Source of the DNA: Planobispora longispora
GTDB lineage: Bacteria > Actinomycetota > Actinomycetes > Streptosporangiales > Streptosporangiaceae
Assembly (NCBI RefSeq): GCF_016863135.1
Contig: NZ_BOOH01000049.1
Span: forward strand, 62,001 to 126,000
DNA: 64,000 bases
Direction: 5' to 3'
Shown: positions 52,324 through 60,776 of the stretch, piece after piece
How positions within the stretch are numbered: position 1 is the stretch's first letter
Layout of the letters: the number at the start of each line of letters is the position of its first letter
Made by a program: the position numbers and the translations under genes
The notes under the pieces: generated by a model
Databases searched by the model: none
Told to the model about the DNA's origin: nothing
Seen by the model: the letters and a program-made list of their open reading frames with translations, nothing else

Positions 52324-53076
52324 ATGCCTTCCGCACTGATCACAGGCGCGACCGCCGGCATCGGTGCCGCGTTCGCCCGCCGCCTGGCCGCCGACGGTTT
52401 CTCCCTCGTCCTCGTCGCCCGCGACGAGAAGCGTCTCGCCTCCTCCGCCGAGGAGCTCCGCCTGCGCTACGGGGTGGAGGTCGAGGTGCTTCCCGCCGAC
52501 CTGACCGCCGAAGAAGGCCTGACCGCGGTCGAGGAGCGGCTGCGCGGGGGCGTCGACCTGCTGGTCAACAACGCGGGCTTCGGCCATCCCGGAGCCTTCC
52601 TCGCGGTGCCCGTCGCCGACGAGCTGCGCATGCTGAAGCTGCACTGCGAGGCGGTGCTCCGGCTGACGCTGGCCGCGCTGCCCGGGATGAAGGAGCGCGA
52701 CCGGGGCGCGGTGATCAACGTGGCCTCGGTGGCGGCGTTCTTCACCCGCGGCACCTACAGCGCCTCCAAGGCGTGGGTGGTCAACTTCAGCGAGTCCACG
52801 GCCGCCGAGCTGACCGGGAGCAAGGTCCGGGTCATGGCGCTGTGCCCGGGGTTCGTGCGCACCGAGTTCCACGACCGCGCCTCGATGGACACCTCCGGCA
52901 TCCCCGGCTTCCTGTGGCTGTCGGCCGACGACGTGGCCGCCGAGGCCATGCGCGACCTGGCCGCCGGCAGGTGGGTGAGCGTGCCGGACCTGCGCTACAA
53001 GGCCATCGTCGCGGTCGGCAGGCTGCTCCCCAGCGGCCTCACCGGCCAGATCTCCCGCCGCCTCGGCCGCCGCTGA
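52324..53076 (+). CDS. short-chain dehydrogenase/reductase
   Basis: A 250-residue classical SDR. Cofactor motif TGATAGIGAAFARRLA, NNAGFGHPG, catalytic Ser in INVASVAAFFTRG and the YSASK motif (TYSASKAWVVN). The Arg after the beta2 strand region (VARDEKRL) suggests NADP preference. The substrate is unknown. Relatives of this form (DltE/YqjQ group) reduce carbonyls in lipid metabolism. The ATG is probably leaderless. Confidence 0.9.
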   Translation: MPSALITGATAGIGAAFARRLAADGFSLVLVARDEKRLASSAEELRLRYGVEVEVLPADLTAEEGLTAVEERLRGGVDLLVNNAGFGHPGAFLAVPVADELRMLKLHCEAVLRLTLAALPGMKERDRGAVINVASVAAFFTRGTYSASKAWVVNFSESTAAELTGSKVRVMALCPGFVRTEFHDRASMDTSGIPGFLWLSADDVAAEAMRDLAAGRWVSVPDLRYKAIVAVGRLLPSGLTGQISRRLGRR

Positions 53077-53114
53077 GGCGCCGCGGCCGACCCCGCCGCA
53101 CGGCGTAGCTTTCC

Positions 53115-53152
53115 GTACGGCGCGGCCGCGCGGCCGCGCGGCCGCGCCGTAC
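53115..53152. repeat. 38-bp perfect palindrome
   Basis: From GTACGGCGCGGCCGCG to its complement CGCGGCCGCGCCGTAC, fully self-complementary with a CGGCCG centre. It lies between the convergent SDR and ABC ATPase genes, next to the terminator hairpin at 53171-53207. Confidence 0.85.
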
Positions 53153-53170
53153 CGTTCCGGGCACACGAAA

Positions 53171-53207
53171 GGACCCGCGCCACGGGAGGGGGTCGTGGCG
53201 CGGGTCC
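53171..53207. terminator. terminator hairpin
   Basis: A perfect 14-bp stem (53171-53184 GGACCCGCGCCACG with 53194-53207) and 9-nt loop. On the minus strand it is followed by TTTCG, so it best fits the end of the ABC ATPase transcript. Confidence 0.75.
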
Positions 53208-53226
53208 AGTCGTCTTGCGGGGATGG

Positions 53227-54444
53227 TCAGACGCGGGCGCCGGCGTGGCCGATCGACAGACCGGAGGTCGGGTCGAAGAAGTGCAGGTTGTGGGTGTCCA
53301 CGACCAGCTCGATGTTCTGGCCCGGGCGGACGTGGCTGCGGGAGTTCACCCGGGCGGTCCACAGCGACTTGTCGCCCACCAGCGGGAGGGTGGCGTCCTC
53401 GTCGTCACCGGTGTCGGCGGCGGCGACGGTGTCCTGGTGCTGGACGGGCGGGGCGTCGATCAGGAACAGGACGTTGATCTCGGAGCCCAGCTCCTCGGTG
53501 ACCTCGGCGCGGACCGGCAGGCGGACCCAGCCGCCGGCGTGGCCGTTGGCGGCCACGGAGTCCTCGAAGTCGGAGGGGCGGATGCCCAGGATGACCTGCC
53601 GGCCGATGAACTGGTCGAGGCCCGGCTTCTCGGCGAAGGTCGCGTCCGGCACCGGCAGCTTGTAGCCGGCGAAGGCGACGGCCGCGCCGCCGTCCCCGCG
53701 GACCAGCTCGGCGTTGACGAAGTTCATCGACGGGGAGCCCATGAAGCCCGCGACGAACAGGTTGACCGGGTTGTCGAAGAGGTTCTGCGGGGTGTCGACC
53801 TGCTGGAGCAGGCCGTCGCGCAGGACGCAGACGCGGTCGCCGAGGGTCATGGCCTCGACCTGGTCGTGCGTGACGTAGACGGTGGTCACGCCGAGGCGCT
53901 CGTGCATCGTGTTGAGCGAGGCGCGCATGGAGACGCGGAGCTTGGCGTCCAGGTTGGACAGCGGCTCGTCCATGAGGAAGGCCTGCGGCTCGCGCACGAT
54001 GGCGCGGCCCATCGCGACACGCTGGCGCTGACCGCCGGACAGGGCGGCCGGCTTGCGCTTGAGGTACTGCTCCAGGCCGAGCATCCTGGCGGCCTCGCCG
54101 ACGCGCTTGGAGATCTCGGCCTTCGGCATCTTGCGGAGCTTCAGACCGAAGGCGAGGTTCTCCTCGACGGTCATGTGCGGGTAGAGGGCGTAGTTCTGGA
54201 AGACCATGGCGATGTCGCGGTCCTTCGGCGGCAGGTGGTTGACCACCTTCTCCCCGATGAGGATCTCACCGCCGCTGATGTCCTCAAGGCCGGCGATCAT
54301 CCGCAGGGCGGTGGACTTGCCACAGCCGGACGGGCCGACCAGCACCATGAACTCGCCGTCCCTGATCTCAAGGTTGAGGCCGTTCACTGCCTTCACGCCG
54401 CCCGCGTAAATCTTGTCGACGCTGTTGAGAACGATGGATGCCAT
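53227..54444 (-). CDS. msmK: multi-sugar ABC ATPase (MsmK/UgpC type)
   Basis: A 405-residue ATPase of carbohydrate importers. Walker [10 protein letters not shown] (residues about 37-45), signature [14 protein letters not shown] (about 134) and Walker [13 protein letters not shown] (about 155). The C-terminal OB/TOBE regulatory domain from about 240 is longer than usual because of an insert before [11 protein letters not shown]. No permease or binding-protein gene is adjacent, and such ATPases serve several sugar importers in actinomycetes. The fructosamine importer at 30854-33930 lacks an ATPase and is a candidate client. LacI-type palindromes precede the gene. Confidence 0.9.
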   Translation of the reverse strand: MASIVLNSVDKIYAGGVKAVNGLNLEIRDGEFMVLVGPSGCGKSTALRMIAGLEDISGGEILIGEKVVNHLPPKDRDIAMVFQNYALYPHMTVEENLAFGLKLRKMPKAEISKRVGEAARMLGLEQYLKRKPAALSGGQRQRVAMGRAIVREPQAFLMDEPLSNLDAKLRVSMRASLNTMHERLGVTTVYVTHDQVEAMTLGDRVCVLRDGLLQQVDTPQNLFDNPVNLFVAGFMGSPSMNFVNAELVRGDGGAAVAFAGYKLPVPDATFAEKPGLDQFIGRQVILGIRPSDFEDSVAANGHAGGWVRLPVRAEVTEELGSEINVLFLIDAPPVQHQDTVAAADTGDDEDATLPLVGDKSLWTARVNSRSHVRPGQNIELVVDTHNLHFFDPTSGLSIGHAGARV

Positions 54445-54489
54445 GGACAGTCCTTAACGCCTCGGGCCAACCCCGCGTTCACCCGATAG

Positions 54490-54503
54490 TGGATACGTTT
54501 TCA
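54490..54503. promoter_or_regulatory. LacI-type operator TGGATACGTTTTCA
   Basis: An imperfect palindrome of the TGnnANCGNTTnCA kind, 46-59 bp before the ATPase start. It resembles the site at 54609-54624. Confidence 0.6.
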
Positions 54504-54608
54504 TGCATCTCACCTGAATCGGTCACCCGTGTCAAGACTCCTTGAAGTTTTCCCCTGTCACACCGGTTCCCGTTACCTCTCCGCGCTGGAACGACCACGG
54601 AAATCATG

Positions 54609-54624
54609 ATGGAATCGTTTCCAT
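54609..54624. promoter_or_regulatory. LacI-type operator ATGGAATCGTTTCCAT
   Basis: A 16-bp palindrome with arms ATGGAA and TTCCAT. It overlaps the start codon of the LacI gene (ATG at 54623), so autoregulation is likely. Confidence 0.7.
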
Positions 54625-55609
54625 GAACGTGCGACGGACAACCATCAAGGACGTCGCCGAGGCGGCGGGGGTCGGGGTGGCCACGGTCTCGCGGGTCCTG
54701 TCCGGCGGCTCGGCCAGCCCGGAGACGAGAGAGCGCGTGCTGAACGCCGCGACCCAGCTCGACTACCGGCCCAGCGCCCTCGGGCGCAACCTGCGTCAGC
54801 GCCGCTCCGGCGGGATCGGGCTGCTGGTCCCCGACATCACCGACAGCTTCTACGGCCGCCTGGCCGACGGCGTGCTGGCCTGCGCCCGCTCGGCGGGCGA
54901 GCCGGTGGTCCTGGGCACGACCGGCGACGACGCCGAGCGCGAGGCCGAGCAGATCGGCATGCTGCTGGAGCAGGGCGTGGAGCGGGTGGTGGCGGTCCCC
55001 GCCGGGAACGCGGAGATCTGGGAGCCGACCCTGCGCACCGGGCTCACCATGGTGTTCGCCCACCGGCCGGTCACCGCGCGCGACGACGTGCCCGCCGTGC
55101 TCGCCGACGACAGGGCGGGGGTGCGGACCGCGGTCGACTACCTGACGGGGCTGGGCCACCGCCGCATCGCCTACCTCGGCGGCCCCGGGCAGGGACAGCG
55201 GGTGGCGGCCTTCCGGCAGTCGGTGGGCGCCCTGCTGGACGAGGAGCTCATCGTCTTCGCGCGGGGCAGCCGCGACTCCGCCTACGCCGCGGCGGCCGGC
55301 CTCTTCCAGCACCGTCCCGACCTGACGGCGGTGCTGGCCGGGGGCAACCAGCTGGGCGAGGCCGCCGTGCTCGCCGCCCGGGAGCTGGACCTGCGGGTGC
55401 CCAAGGACCTGTCGCTGGTCATGTTCGACGACGTGCCCTGGGCCGAGTTGTGCTCTCCCCCGCTGACCGTCATCGCCCAGCCCGCGCAGGACATCGGCTA
55501 CCGGGCGGCCGAGCTGGTGCTGCGCGCGGGCGCCCGCCGCCCGCGCGGCGTGCTGCTGCCCACCGAGCTGATCGTCAGGGGAAGCTGCGGCCCGAGACGC
55601 ACGCCGTAG
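54623..55609 (+). CDS. LacI-family regulator next to sugar ATPase
   Basis: A 328-residue regulator. HTH TIKDVAEAAGVGVATVSRVLSGG, hinge region RPSALGRNLRQRR and ligand domain GIGLLVPDITDSFYGRLADG onward. DVPWAELCSPPLTVIAQPAQDIG lies near the C-terminus. The ATG is at 54623. It is divergent from the MsmK-type ATPase gene, with two similar palindromes between them, one over its own start. It probably governs the shared sugar ATPase and itself. Confidence 0.92.
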   Translation: MNVRRTTIKDVAEAAGVGVATVSRVLSGGSASPETRERVLNAATQLDYRPSALGRNLRQRRSGGIGLLVPDITDSFYGRLADGVLACARSAGEPVVLGTTGDDAEREAEQIGMLLEQGVERVVAVPAGNAEIWEPTLRTGLTMVFAHRPVTARDDVPAVLADDRAGVRTAVDYLTGLGHRRIAYLGGPGQGQRVAAFRQSVGALLDEELIVFARGSRDSAYAAAAGLFQHRPDLTAVLAGGNQLGEAAVLAARELDLRVPKDLSLVMFDDVPWAELCSPPLTVIAQPAQDIGYRAAELVLRAGARRPRGVLLPTELIVRGSCGPRRTP

Positions 55610-55679
55610 CCCGGGCGGGGCCGGTCCGCGGTCTCGGGCGGCAGGTGTCGGGGGGTGTCGGGATGTCAGGCGGGAGCGG

Positions 55680-56165
55680 TCAGAGAGACTTCTCGATCGC
55701 CGCCACGAGCGCGGGGTCCTCGGGCTCGACGTTCGGGCGGAACCGGCCCAGGACCTCCCCGTCCCGCGAGACCAGGAACTTCTCGAAGTTCCACTGCACG
55801 TCGCCCGCGGCGCCCGCGGCGTCGGCGGTCTCGGTCAGCTCGGCGTAGAGCGGGTGGCGGCCCTCTCCGTTGACGTCGGTCTTGGCCAGCAGCGGGAAGT
55901 CCACGCCGTAGTTCACCGCGCAGAACTCCTGGATCTCCTCGGCGGTGCCCGGCTCCTGGCCCAGGAACTGGTTGCACGGGACGCCGACGACGGTGAACCC
56001 GCGGTCTCCGTAGGTCTGCTGGAGGCGGACCAGACCGGCGTACTGCGGGGTGAGCCCGCACTTGGAGGCCACGTTCACGATGAGGAGGGACCTGTCGCCC
56101 GCGAGCTCGGCCAGGGTGGTGGGGGCGCCGGAGAGGGTTTCCAGGGAGATGTCACGAATGCTCAT
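55680..56165 (-). CDS. glutathione peroxidase family (thiol peroxidase)
   Basis: A 161-residue GPx-fold peroxidase. Catalytic Cys in NVASKCGLTPQY (residue about 36), the second conserved cysteine in VVGVPCNQFLGQEPG, and WNFEKFLV with the Trp-Asn part of the tetrad. Actinomycete GPx proteins usually use thioredoxin or mycothiol systems instead of glutathione. The ATG is at 56165; longer starts are rejected. It defends against organic peroxides in the cytoplasm. It is transcribed alone. Confidence 0.93.
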   Translation of the reverse strand: MSIRDISLETLSGAPTTLAELAGDRSLLIVNVASKCGLTPQYAGLVRLQQTYGDRGFTVVGVPCNQFLGQEPGTAEEIQEFCAVNYGVDFPLLAKTDVNGEGRHPLYAELTETADAAGAAGDVQWNFEKFLVSRDGEVLGRFRPNVEPEDPALVAAIEKSL

Positions 56166-56379
56166 GGGCAGAGAGTAGTAAGCCCCCCGGATGCTCCGGA
56201 CGGCCGGGCGGCACGCCGGAGCGCACCCGCCCGAACTCCCGCCCACCGGGGCATCCGCGATCCAAACCCCATGACGGGGCGATCTTTTTCCCGACCGGCC
56301 GCCTCCCGGGGTCCGTCCCGGCCAGCGACTCCCCCCACAACCGCCGCCCGATTGCGAAGATCCGGTAAACAGCTCCCCT

Positions 56380-56639
56380 TGTCGTGTCGCAACCGCCCTC
56401 GGCGGGCCCGGCCTCGTACTACAAACCGCCTAGAGACACCGCCGCGGTGTCGCGCCGGAAGCAGGCCGGCGTGACCACGCGGGCATCCCACGTGCGAGCC
56501 ACGGACGGGGGACCGCCGAGCGGGCGATGGTCACCGTGAGCCGCATGAGTCGCTTCGAGTCGTTGTCACTCGTCGCGGGTCGTCGCGAGCCGCCGGTTCC
56601 TCGCCCGCCTCCCGCACGCGGCCTTACGGAAGGACGGAG
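56380..56639 (+). ncRNA. long structured 5' leader, possible c-di-AMP riboswitch
   Basis: The 474 bp from 56166 to 56639 hold no gene. The part after about 56380 contains several stem-loops, such as ACACCGCCGCGGTGT and GCCGG-AAGCAG-GCCGGC, and a block with GACGGGGGACC and CACCGTGAGCC. Actinomycete transglycosylase/Rpf genes often have ydaO (c-di-AMP) leaders with a GGGGGACC element, which is the reason for the guess. The conserved GGTGAAT and CCGTCAGCTAACCTCG-like parts were not confirmed. Confidence 0.35.
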
Positions 56640-57194
56640 ATGAGCAGTAACCGCGTTCTGCGCACCGCGGTCGTGACCGTGATCGCCGCCTCCACCGTGG
56701 CCGGGTCCACGGCGGCCGGCCAGGCCGAGGCGTCCACCGGGCGGGCTGGGGAAGAGCCCGCCGGGGCGGTCCAGGACGAGCGGTCCGGCCAGAAGGTCCA
56801 CCAGAGCGTGTGGTCCTCCACCCGCCGGATCCACCGGGGGGTGTGGACGACCGAGGCCGAGCCTCGGAGCAGGCCGCGCGCGAAGACCGCCAAGGGCAGG
56901 AACAAGGCGATCGCCTTCCGCCTCGTTTCCCGCCGGGCGTGGTCCGACGACCAGTTCCGCTGCCTGGACAATCTCTGGACCAGGGAGAGCAACTGGAACC
57001 ACCGGGCGCAGAACCGCTACTCGGGTGCCTACGGCATCCCCCAGGCCCTGCCGGGCTCGAAGATGAGCGGCAGCGGCACGGACTGGCGGTCCAACCCCGC
57101 CACGCAGATCCAGTGGGGTCTGCGCTACATCAAGGGCCGCTACGGGTCACCGTGCGGCGCGTGGGGCCATTTCCGGGCGAGGAACTGGTATTGA
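56640..57194 (+). CDS. secreted transglycosylase-like protein
   Basis: A 184-residue exported protein. The signal region is about residues 1-30, followed by an Arg/Ser-rich linker. The C-terminal about 70 residues, CLDNLWTRESNWNHRAQN, YSGAYGIPQALPGSKMSG and NPATQIQWGLRYIKGRYGSPCGAW (in pieces), match the SLT-like muramidase domain of small actinomycete peptidoglycan hydrolases, with catalytic Glu in TRESNW. It likely cuts glycan strands during growth or spore germination. GGAAGGACGGAG precedes the ATG. Confidence 0.85.
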   Translation: MSSNRVLRTAVVTVIAASTVAGSTAAGQAEASTGRAGEEPAGAVQDERSGQKVHQSVWSSTRRIHRGVWTTEAEPRSRPRAKTAKGRNKAIAFRLVSRRAWSDDQFRCLDNLWTRESNWNHRAQNRYSGAYGIPQALPGSKMSGSGTDWRSNPATQIQWGLRYIKGRYGSPCGAWGHFRARNWY

Positions 57195-57230
57195 TGAGGA
57201 ACAGGTACTGAAGAGGAACCGGTACTGACG
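57187..57230. repeat. 17-bp tandem repeats at gene end
   Basis: GGTATTGATGAGGAACA (57187-57203), GGTACTGAAGAGGAACC (57204-57220) and a partial GGTACTGACG. The first unit includes the stop codon of the transglycosylase-like gene. Confidence 0.75.
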
Positions 57231-57267
57231 GCCGGGAGTGCCCAGGGGAAGGGAGCACTACCGGCGG

Positions 57268-57305
57268 ACGCCCGGGGTCGCGCGCGCGGCCCCGGGCGTC
57301 GTCTT
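57268..57305 (+). terminator. rho-independent terminator
   Basis: A 10-bp stem ACGCCCGGGG (57268-57277) with CCCCGGGCGT (57290-57299) and a 12-nt loop, followed by CGTCTTT. It fits the end of the transglycosylase transcript. Confidence 0.75.
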
Positions 57306-57396
57306 TCCCCGATCTTCTCCCGCGCTCAGCCGCTTCCCGCGCCCGCCCCTTCGGCGCTCGTCACTTCTTCCCGTGCTCACCGGCTTCCCGCGCTCG

Positions 57397-58050
57397 TCAC
57401 TTCTTCTCGCGCTCGTTGCCGTGCTCGCGCCGTACGGCGATGGCCTGGACGAGCAGCTCCATCCCGAACTCGAACTCCGCCTCGTGGTCGCACGAGCTCA
57501 GCTCCGCCGCCAGGACGTTGATCTCGGGGAACAGCGCCGGGTCCACCCTCTCGAAGTCCGCCTGCGTGTTGTGGACCGGGGCGAAGGTCGGGGTGACGCC
57601 GACCTCCCGCAGCAGCGAGCCCACGATGTAGGCGATGAACATCCGCAGGATGCGCACCGCCTCCTCGCCGCCGAAGCCGGCGCTGCGCAGCGTGGCGAGC
57701 GCCCGCTCCACCGGGAGCAGACCGGCGGTCGACTGGAGCTGGCGGCTGACCACCACCATCGTGCACCGGGGATAGTGGTGGGCGATCTGCCGGAACGCCC
57801 GCGCCTGCATGCGCACCCGGTCGGTCCAGTCGGCGTCCGGGTCGTCGGTGAACTCGATCCCCGACAGCACCGTCTCGGCCACGGCGTCCAGCAGCGCCGC
57901 CTTGTTGGGCACGTGGTTGTAGAGCGACATGACGCCGACGCCGAGGTCGGCCGCGATCCTGCGCATCGACACCGCGTCGGCGCCCTCGCGCTCGATCAGG
58001 TCGATGGCTGCGGCGACGATGCGCGGGCGGGACAGCGGCTCTGCGGGCAT
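57397..58050 (-). CDS. TetR-family repressor
   Basis: A 217-residue regulator. HTH IVAAAIDLIEREGADAVSMRRIAADLGVGVMSLYNHVPNKAALLD (in pieces) and a TetR_C-type ligand domain. The ATG at 58050 (MPAEPLSRPR) is used; the 20 residues before it, from 58110, overlap the operators. It is divergent from the ferritin-like gene at 58139 with two facing 15-bp palindromes between them. Its C-terminus overlaps a region of repeated GCTCGTCACTTCTTC units (57357-57400). Confidence 0.9.
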   Translation of the reverse strand: MPAEPLSRPRIVAAAIDLIEREGADAVSMRRIAADLGVGVMSLYNHVPNKAALLDAVAETVLSGIEFTDDPDADWTDRVRMQARAFRQIAHHYPRCTMVVVSRQLQSTAGLLPVERALATLRSAGFGGEEAVRILRMFIAYIVGSLLREVGVTPTFAPVHNTQADFERVDPALFPEINVLAAELSSCDHEAEFEFGMELLVQAIAVRREHGNEREKK

Positions 58051-58079
58051 GGCCCCATTCTCCCCCAGCCCATTGACGG

Positions 58080-58094
58080 ACGTACACCGTACGT
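58080..58094. promoter_or_regulatory. TetR operator ACGTACACCGTACGT
   Basis: A 15-bp palindrome, ACGTAC-N3-GTACGT. It is the reverse complement of the site at 58111-58125 and is 31 bp from it, centre to centre. Confidence 0.8.
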
Positions 58095-58110
58095 GCCACG
58101 CTCCAGACAT

Positions 58111-58125
58111 ACGTACGGTGTACGT
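58111..58125. promoter_or_regulatory. TetR operator ACGTACGGTGTACGT
   Basis: Second copy, in the opposite orientation, 14-28 bp before the ferritin-like ATG, so bound repressor would block the promoter. It resembles the ACGAAC-N3-GTTCGT sites at 17403-17563. Confidence 0.8.
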
Positions 58126-58138
58126 CTCTGGAGGTCGA

Positions 58139-59254
58139 ATGTCGACGCATGATCTCTACACGATCCCGGCCGAGCTCTCCACGTGGGACGTGGAGGCGGC
58201 GGGCGCAGCCCGGTTCACCTGGGAGTACGACGACGGCAGGGACCGCATGCTCGCCCTCTACCAGAAGGGCAAGGACAAGCAGTGGGACTCCGTCAAGCGC
58301 ATCGACTGGGACCTTGAGGTCGATCCGTACAACGTGCTCGGCATCCCCGACACCACGATCGCCATCTACGACACCCCGCTGTGGGACCGGATGGACGAAA
58401 AGCAGCGCCAGGACGTGCGCCTGCACAGCGCGGCCTGGCAGTTCTCCCAGTTCCTCCACGGCGAGCAGGGCGCGATGATCTGCTCGGCCCGGATCGTCGA
58501 GTCCGTCCCCGACCTCGACTCCAAGTTCTACGCCGCCACCCAGACGATGGACGAGGCCCGTCACGCCGAGACCTACGCCCGCTTCCTGCAGGAGAAGGTC
58601 GGCCTGGCCTACCCCATCAACGAGCACCTCAAGGCGCTGCTGGACAGCACCCTGAGCGACTCCCGCTGGGACATGCCGTACCTGGGCATGCAGGTGCTCA
58701 TCGAGGGCCTGGCCCTGGCCGCCTTCGGCGTGATGCGCGACATCACCACCAAGCCGCTGCCCAAGCAGATCCTCGCCTACGTGATGCAGGACGAGGCCCG
58801 CCACGTCGCCTTCGGCCGCATGGCGCTGCGCGACTACTACAGCAACCTCAGCGAGAGCGAGCTGCGCGAGCGCGAGGACTTCGTCATCGAGGGCTGCTAC
58901 CTCATGCGCGACCGCCTGCGCGGCCGGGAGACGTGGGAGACCATCGGCCTGAGCAAATCCGAGGTCGCCCAGGCCATGGAGGCCGTGGACCAGTCGGAGT
59001 ACCTGCGGTTGTTCCGCTCCCTGCTGTTCAGCCGCATCGTCCCGTGCGTCAAGGACATCGGCCTGTGGAGCCCCCGTCTCCAGCAGGCGTACGCCGACAT
59101 GGGCGTGCTGGACATGGCCGGCCAGAGCCTGGACGCCCTGATGCGGCAGGACGAGGACATCGCCGACAAGCTCGACGCCGAACGCTTCGCCGCCGAGGAG
59201 GCCGAGCGCCACGCGGAGGTCGCCGAGACCATCTCCCTCGGCGCCGAGTCCTGA
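58139..59254 (+). CDS. diiron ferritin-like (R2-type) protein
   Basis: A 371-residue four-helix-bundle protein. Diiron ligands fit Glu in FLHGEQGAMI (about 106), DEARH (137-142), Glu in LIEGLALAAFG (about 187) and DEARH again (217-221), giving the paired ExxH pattern of R2-like oxygenases and AurF-like N-oxygenases. Which of these it is cannot be said; it may oxidise an aromatic or fatty substrate. The C-terminus is Glu/Ala-rich. GGAGG precedes the ATG. It is divergent from its presumed TetR repressor. A ferredoxin or reductase partner is not adjacent. Confidence 0.82.
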   Translation: MSTHDLYTIPAELSTWDVEAAGAARFTWEYDDGRDRMLALYQKGKDKQWDSVKRIDWDLEVDPYNVLGIPDTTIAIYDTPLWDRMDEKQRQDVRLHSAAWQFSQFLHGEQGAMICSARIVESVPDLDSKFYAATQTMDEARHAETYARFLQEKVGLAYPINEHLKALLDSTLSDSRWDMPYLGMQVLIEGLALAAFGVMRDITTKPLPKQILAYVMQDEARHVAFGRMALRDYYSNLSESELREREDFVIEGCYLMRDRLRGRETWETIGLSKSEVAQAMEAVDQSEYLRLFRSLLFSRIVPCVKDIGLWSPRLQQAYADMGVLDMAGQSLDALMRQDEDIADKLDAERFAAEEAERHAEVAETISLGAES

Positions 59255-59308
59255 CCCGGGTCCCGCCACCGGACCCCGGGCCGGGAATCAGCCGTCAGAC
59301 GTCACACG

Positions 59309-60742
59309 TCAGGCGGAGGCGTTGACGGAGACGGGCTCCGCCGGAGGAACGGGACCGGCGGTCCCGCGGGTGCGGAGCCCGGAGGCGACGACGATCGCGC
59401 CGAGGACCGCGGCCACGACCGGGACGACGAGGGCGGAGCGGAGCGCGTGGAGCTCCGAGCCGCCCCCGCCCAGCACCGCGACGTTGACGGCGGTCACCGC
59501 CGACAGGCCGAGGGCCGTGCCGAACTGGATCGCGGTGTACAGCAGGCCGCCCGCCAGGCCGTGCTCGTGCTCCGCGACGCCCTCGGTGGCGGCCATGGTC
59601 AGCGGGCCGTACGCCAGGGAGAAGGCCAGGCCCAGGAGGACCATGGTGGGGAGCATGGCGGCGTAGGCCCAGTCCGCCCCGACGGGCAGGAACAGCGCGT
59701 AGGCCAGGACCGCCAGAACCAGCCCGCCCAGCAGCACCCGGACGTTGCCGAACCGGTTCACCAGCCGCGGTGTCAGGGTCGGGGCCAGCACCGTGTCGAC
59801 GCCGACCACCAGCATCGCCAGACCCGTCTGCAACGTGCTCCAGCCGCGCAGTTCCTGCAGGTAGAGGGTGACCAGGAACTGGAATCCGGCGAAGGAGCCG
59901 ATGAACAGCAACGCCGCCGCGTTGGTCCGCACGAGGGGTCCCGAGCGCAGGATGCCCAGCCGTACCAGCGGGCCGGCCGACCGCCGCTCGATCACCACGA
60001 AGGCGGCCAGCAGCGCCAGACCCGCGGCGAACGCCCCCGCCGTTCCGGCCCGGCCCGCGCCGGGGTCCTCCAGCCGGACCACCCCGTACACCAGCAGCAG
60101 CATCGCGCCGGTGACGCTGAACGCGCCGGCCAGGTCGAAGCCGCCCGCCGTCCTCTCCGGCGCCCCCGTGTCCCGCACGAGCGGCACGGCGGCGGCCAGG
60201 ATCACCGCCGAGAGGATCACTGGGGCGAAGAACACCCAGCGCCAGCCGAGCGAGGCCAGCAGGCCGCCGGCGACCAGGCCGAGCGAGAACCCGCCCGCCG
60301 CCGTGGCCGCGTAGACGCCGAGCGCCCTGACGCGCTGCGGGCCCTCGGGGAAGTTGCCGGTGATCAGCGCCAGCCCGGCGGGGGCCATGAAGGCCGCCGC
60401 GACCCCGGTGACGAACCGGGCGACCAGCAGCATCCAGCCCTCGGTGGCCAGCCCGCCCAGCCCGGAGAAGACCAGGAAGACGGCCAGCCAGGACAGGAAC
60501 ATCCGGCGGCGGCCCAGCAGGTCGGCGGCGCGTCCTCCCAGGAGCATGAAGCCGCCGTAGCCGAGCACGTAGGCGCTGACCACGCCGCTGAGCATCCCCG
60601 TGGACAGGCCGAGATCGGCCCGGATCGACGGCAGCGCCACGTTCAGCATCGCCACGTCGATCCCCTCCAGGAAGATCGCGCCGCACAACACGAACAACAC
60701 TCCCCGGGCACGCCCGTCCATGCGGCCGCTCGATGGTGACAT
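59309..60742 (-). CDS. MFS transporter, DHA2-type drug efflux
   Basis: A 477-residue facilitator with about 14 hydrophobic helices. Motif A LLGGRAADLLGRRRMFL and a motif-C-like GGFSLGLVAGGLL are seen, as in EmrB/QacA-like antiporters. The substrate is unknown. The ATG at 60742 (MSPSSGRMDGR) is chosen; an ATG six codons later is possible. It is divergent from an HxlR regulator gene with inverted repeats between them. A stem-loop with a one-base bulge lies just beyond the stop at about 59258-59283. Confidence 0.88.
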   Translation of the reverse strand: MSPSSGRMDGRARGVLFVLCGAIFLEGIDVAMLNVALPSIRADLGLSTGMLSGVVSAYVLGYGGFMLLGGRAADLLGRRRMFLSWLAVFLVFSGLGGLATEGWMLLVARFVTGVAAAFMAPAGLALITGNFPEGPQRVRALGVYAATAAGGFSLGLVAGGLLASLGWRWVFFAPVILSAVILAAAVPLVRDTGAPERTAGGFDLAGAFSVTGAMLLLVYGVVRLEDPGAGRAGTAGAFAAGLALLAAFVVIERRSAGPLVRLGILRSGPLVRTNAAALLFIGSFAGFQFLVTLYLQELRGWSTLQTGLAMLVVGVDTVLAPTLTPRLVNRFGNVRVLLGGLVLAVLAYALFLPVGADWAYAAMLPTMVLLGLAFSLAYGPLTMAATEGVAEHEHGLAGGLLYTAIQFGTALGLSAVTAVNVAVLGGGGSELHALRSALVVPVVAAVLGAIVVASGLRTRGTAGPVPPAEPVSVNASA

Positions 60743-60776
60743 GAGCCGACTCCTCTCGGTGCACACCGAACCGGCC

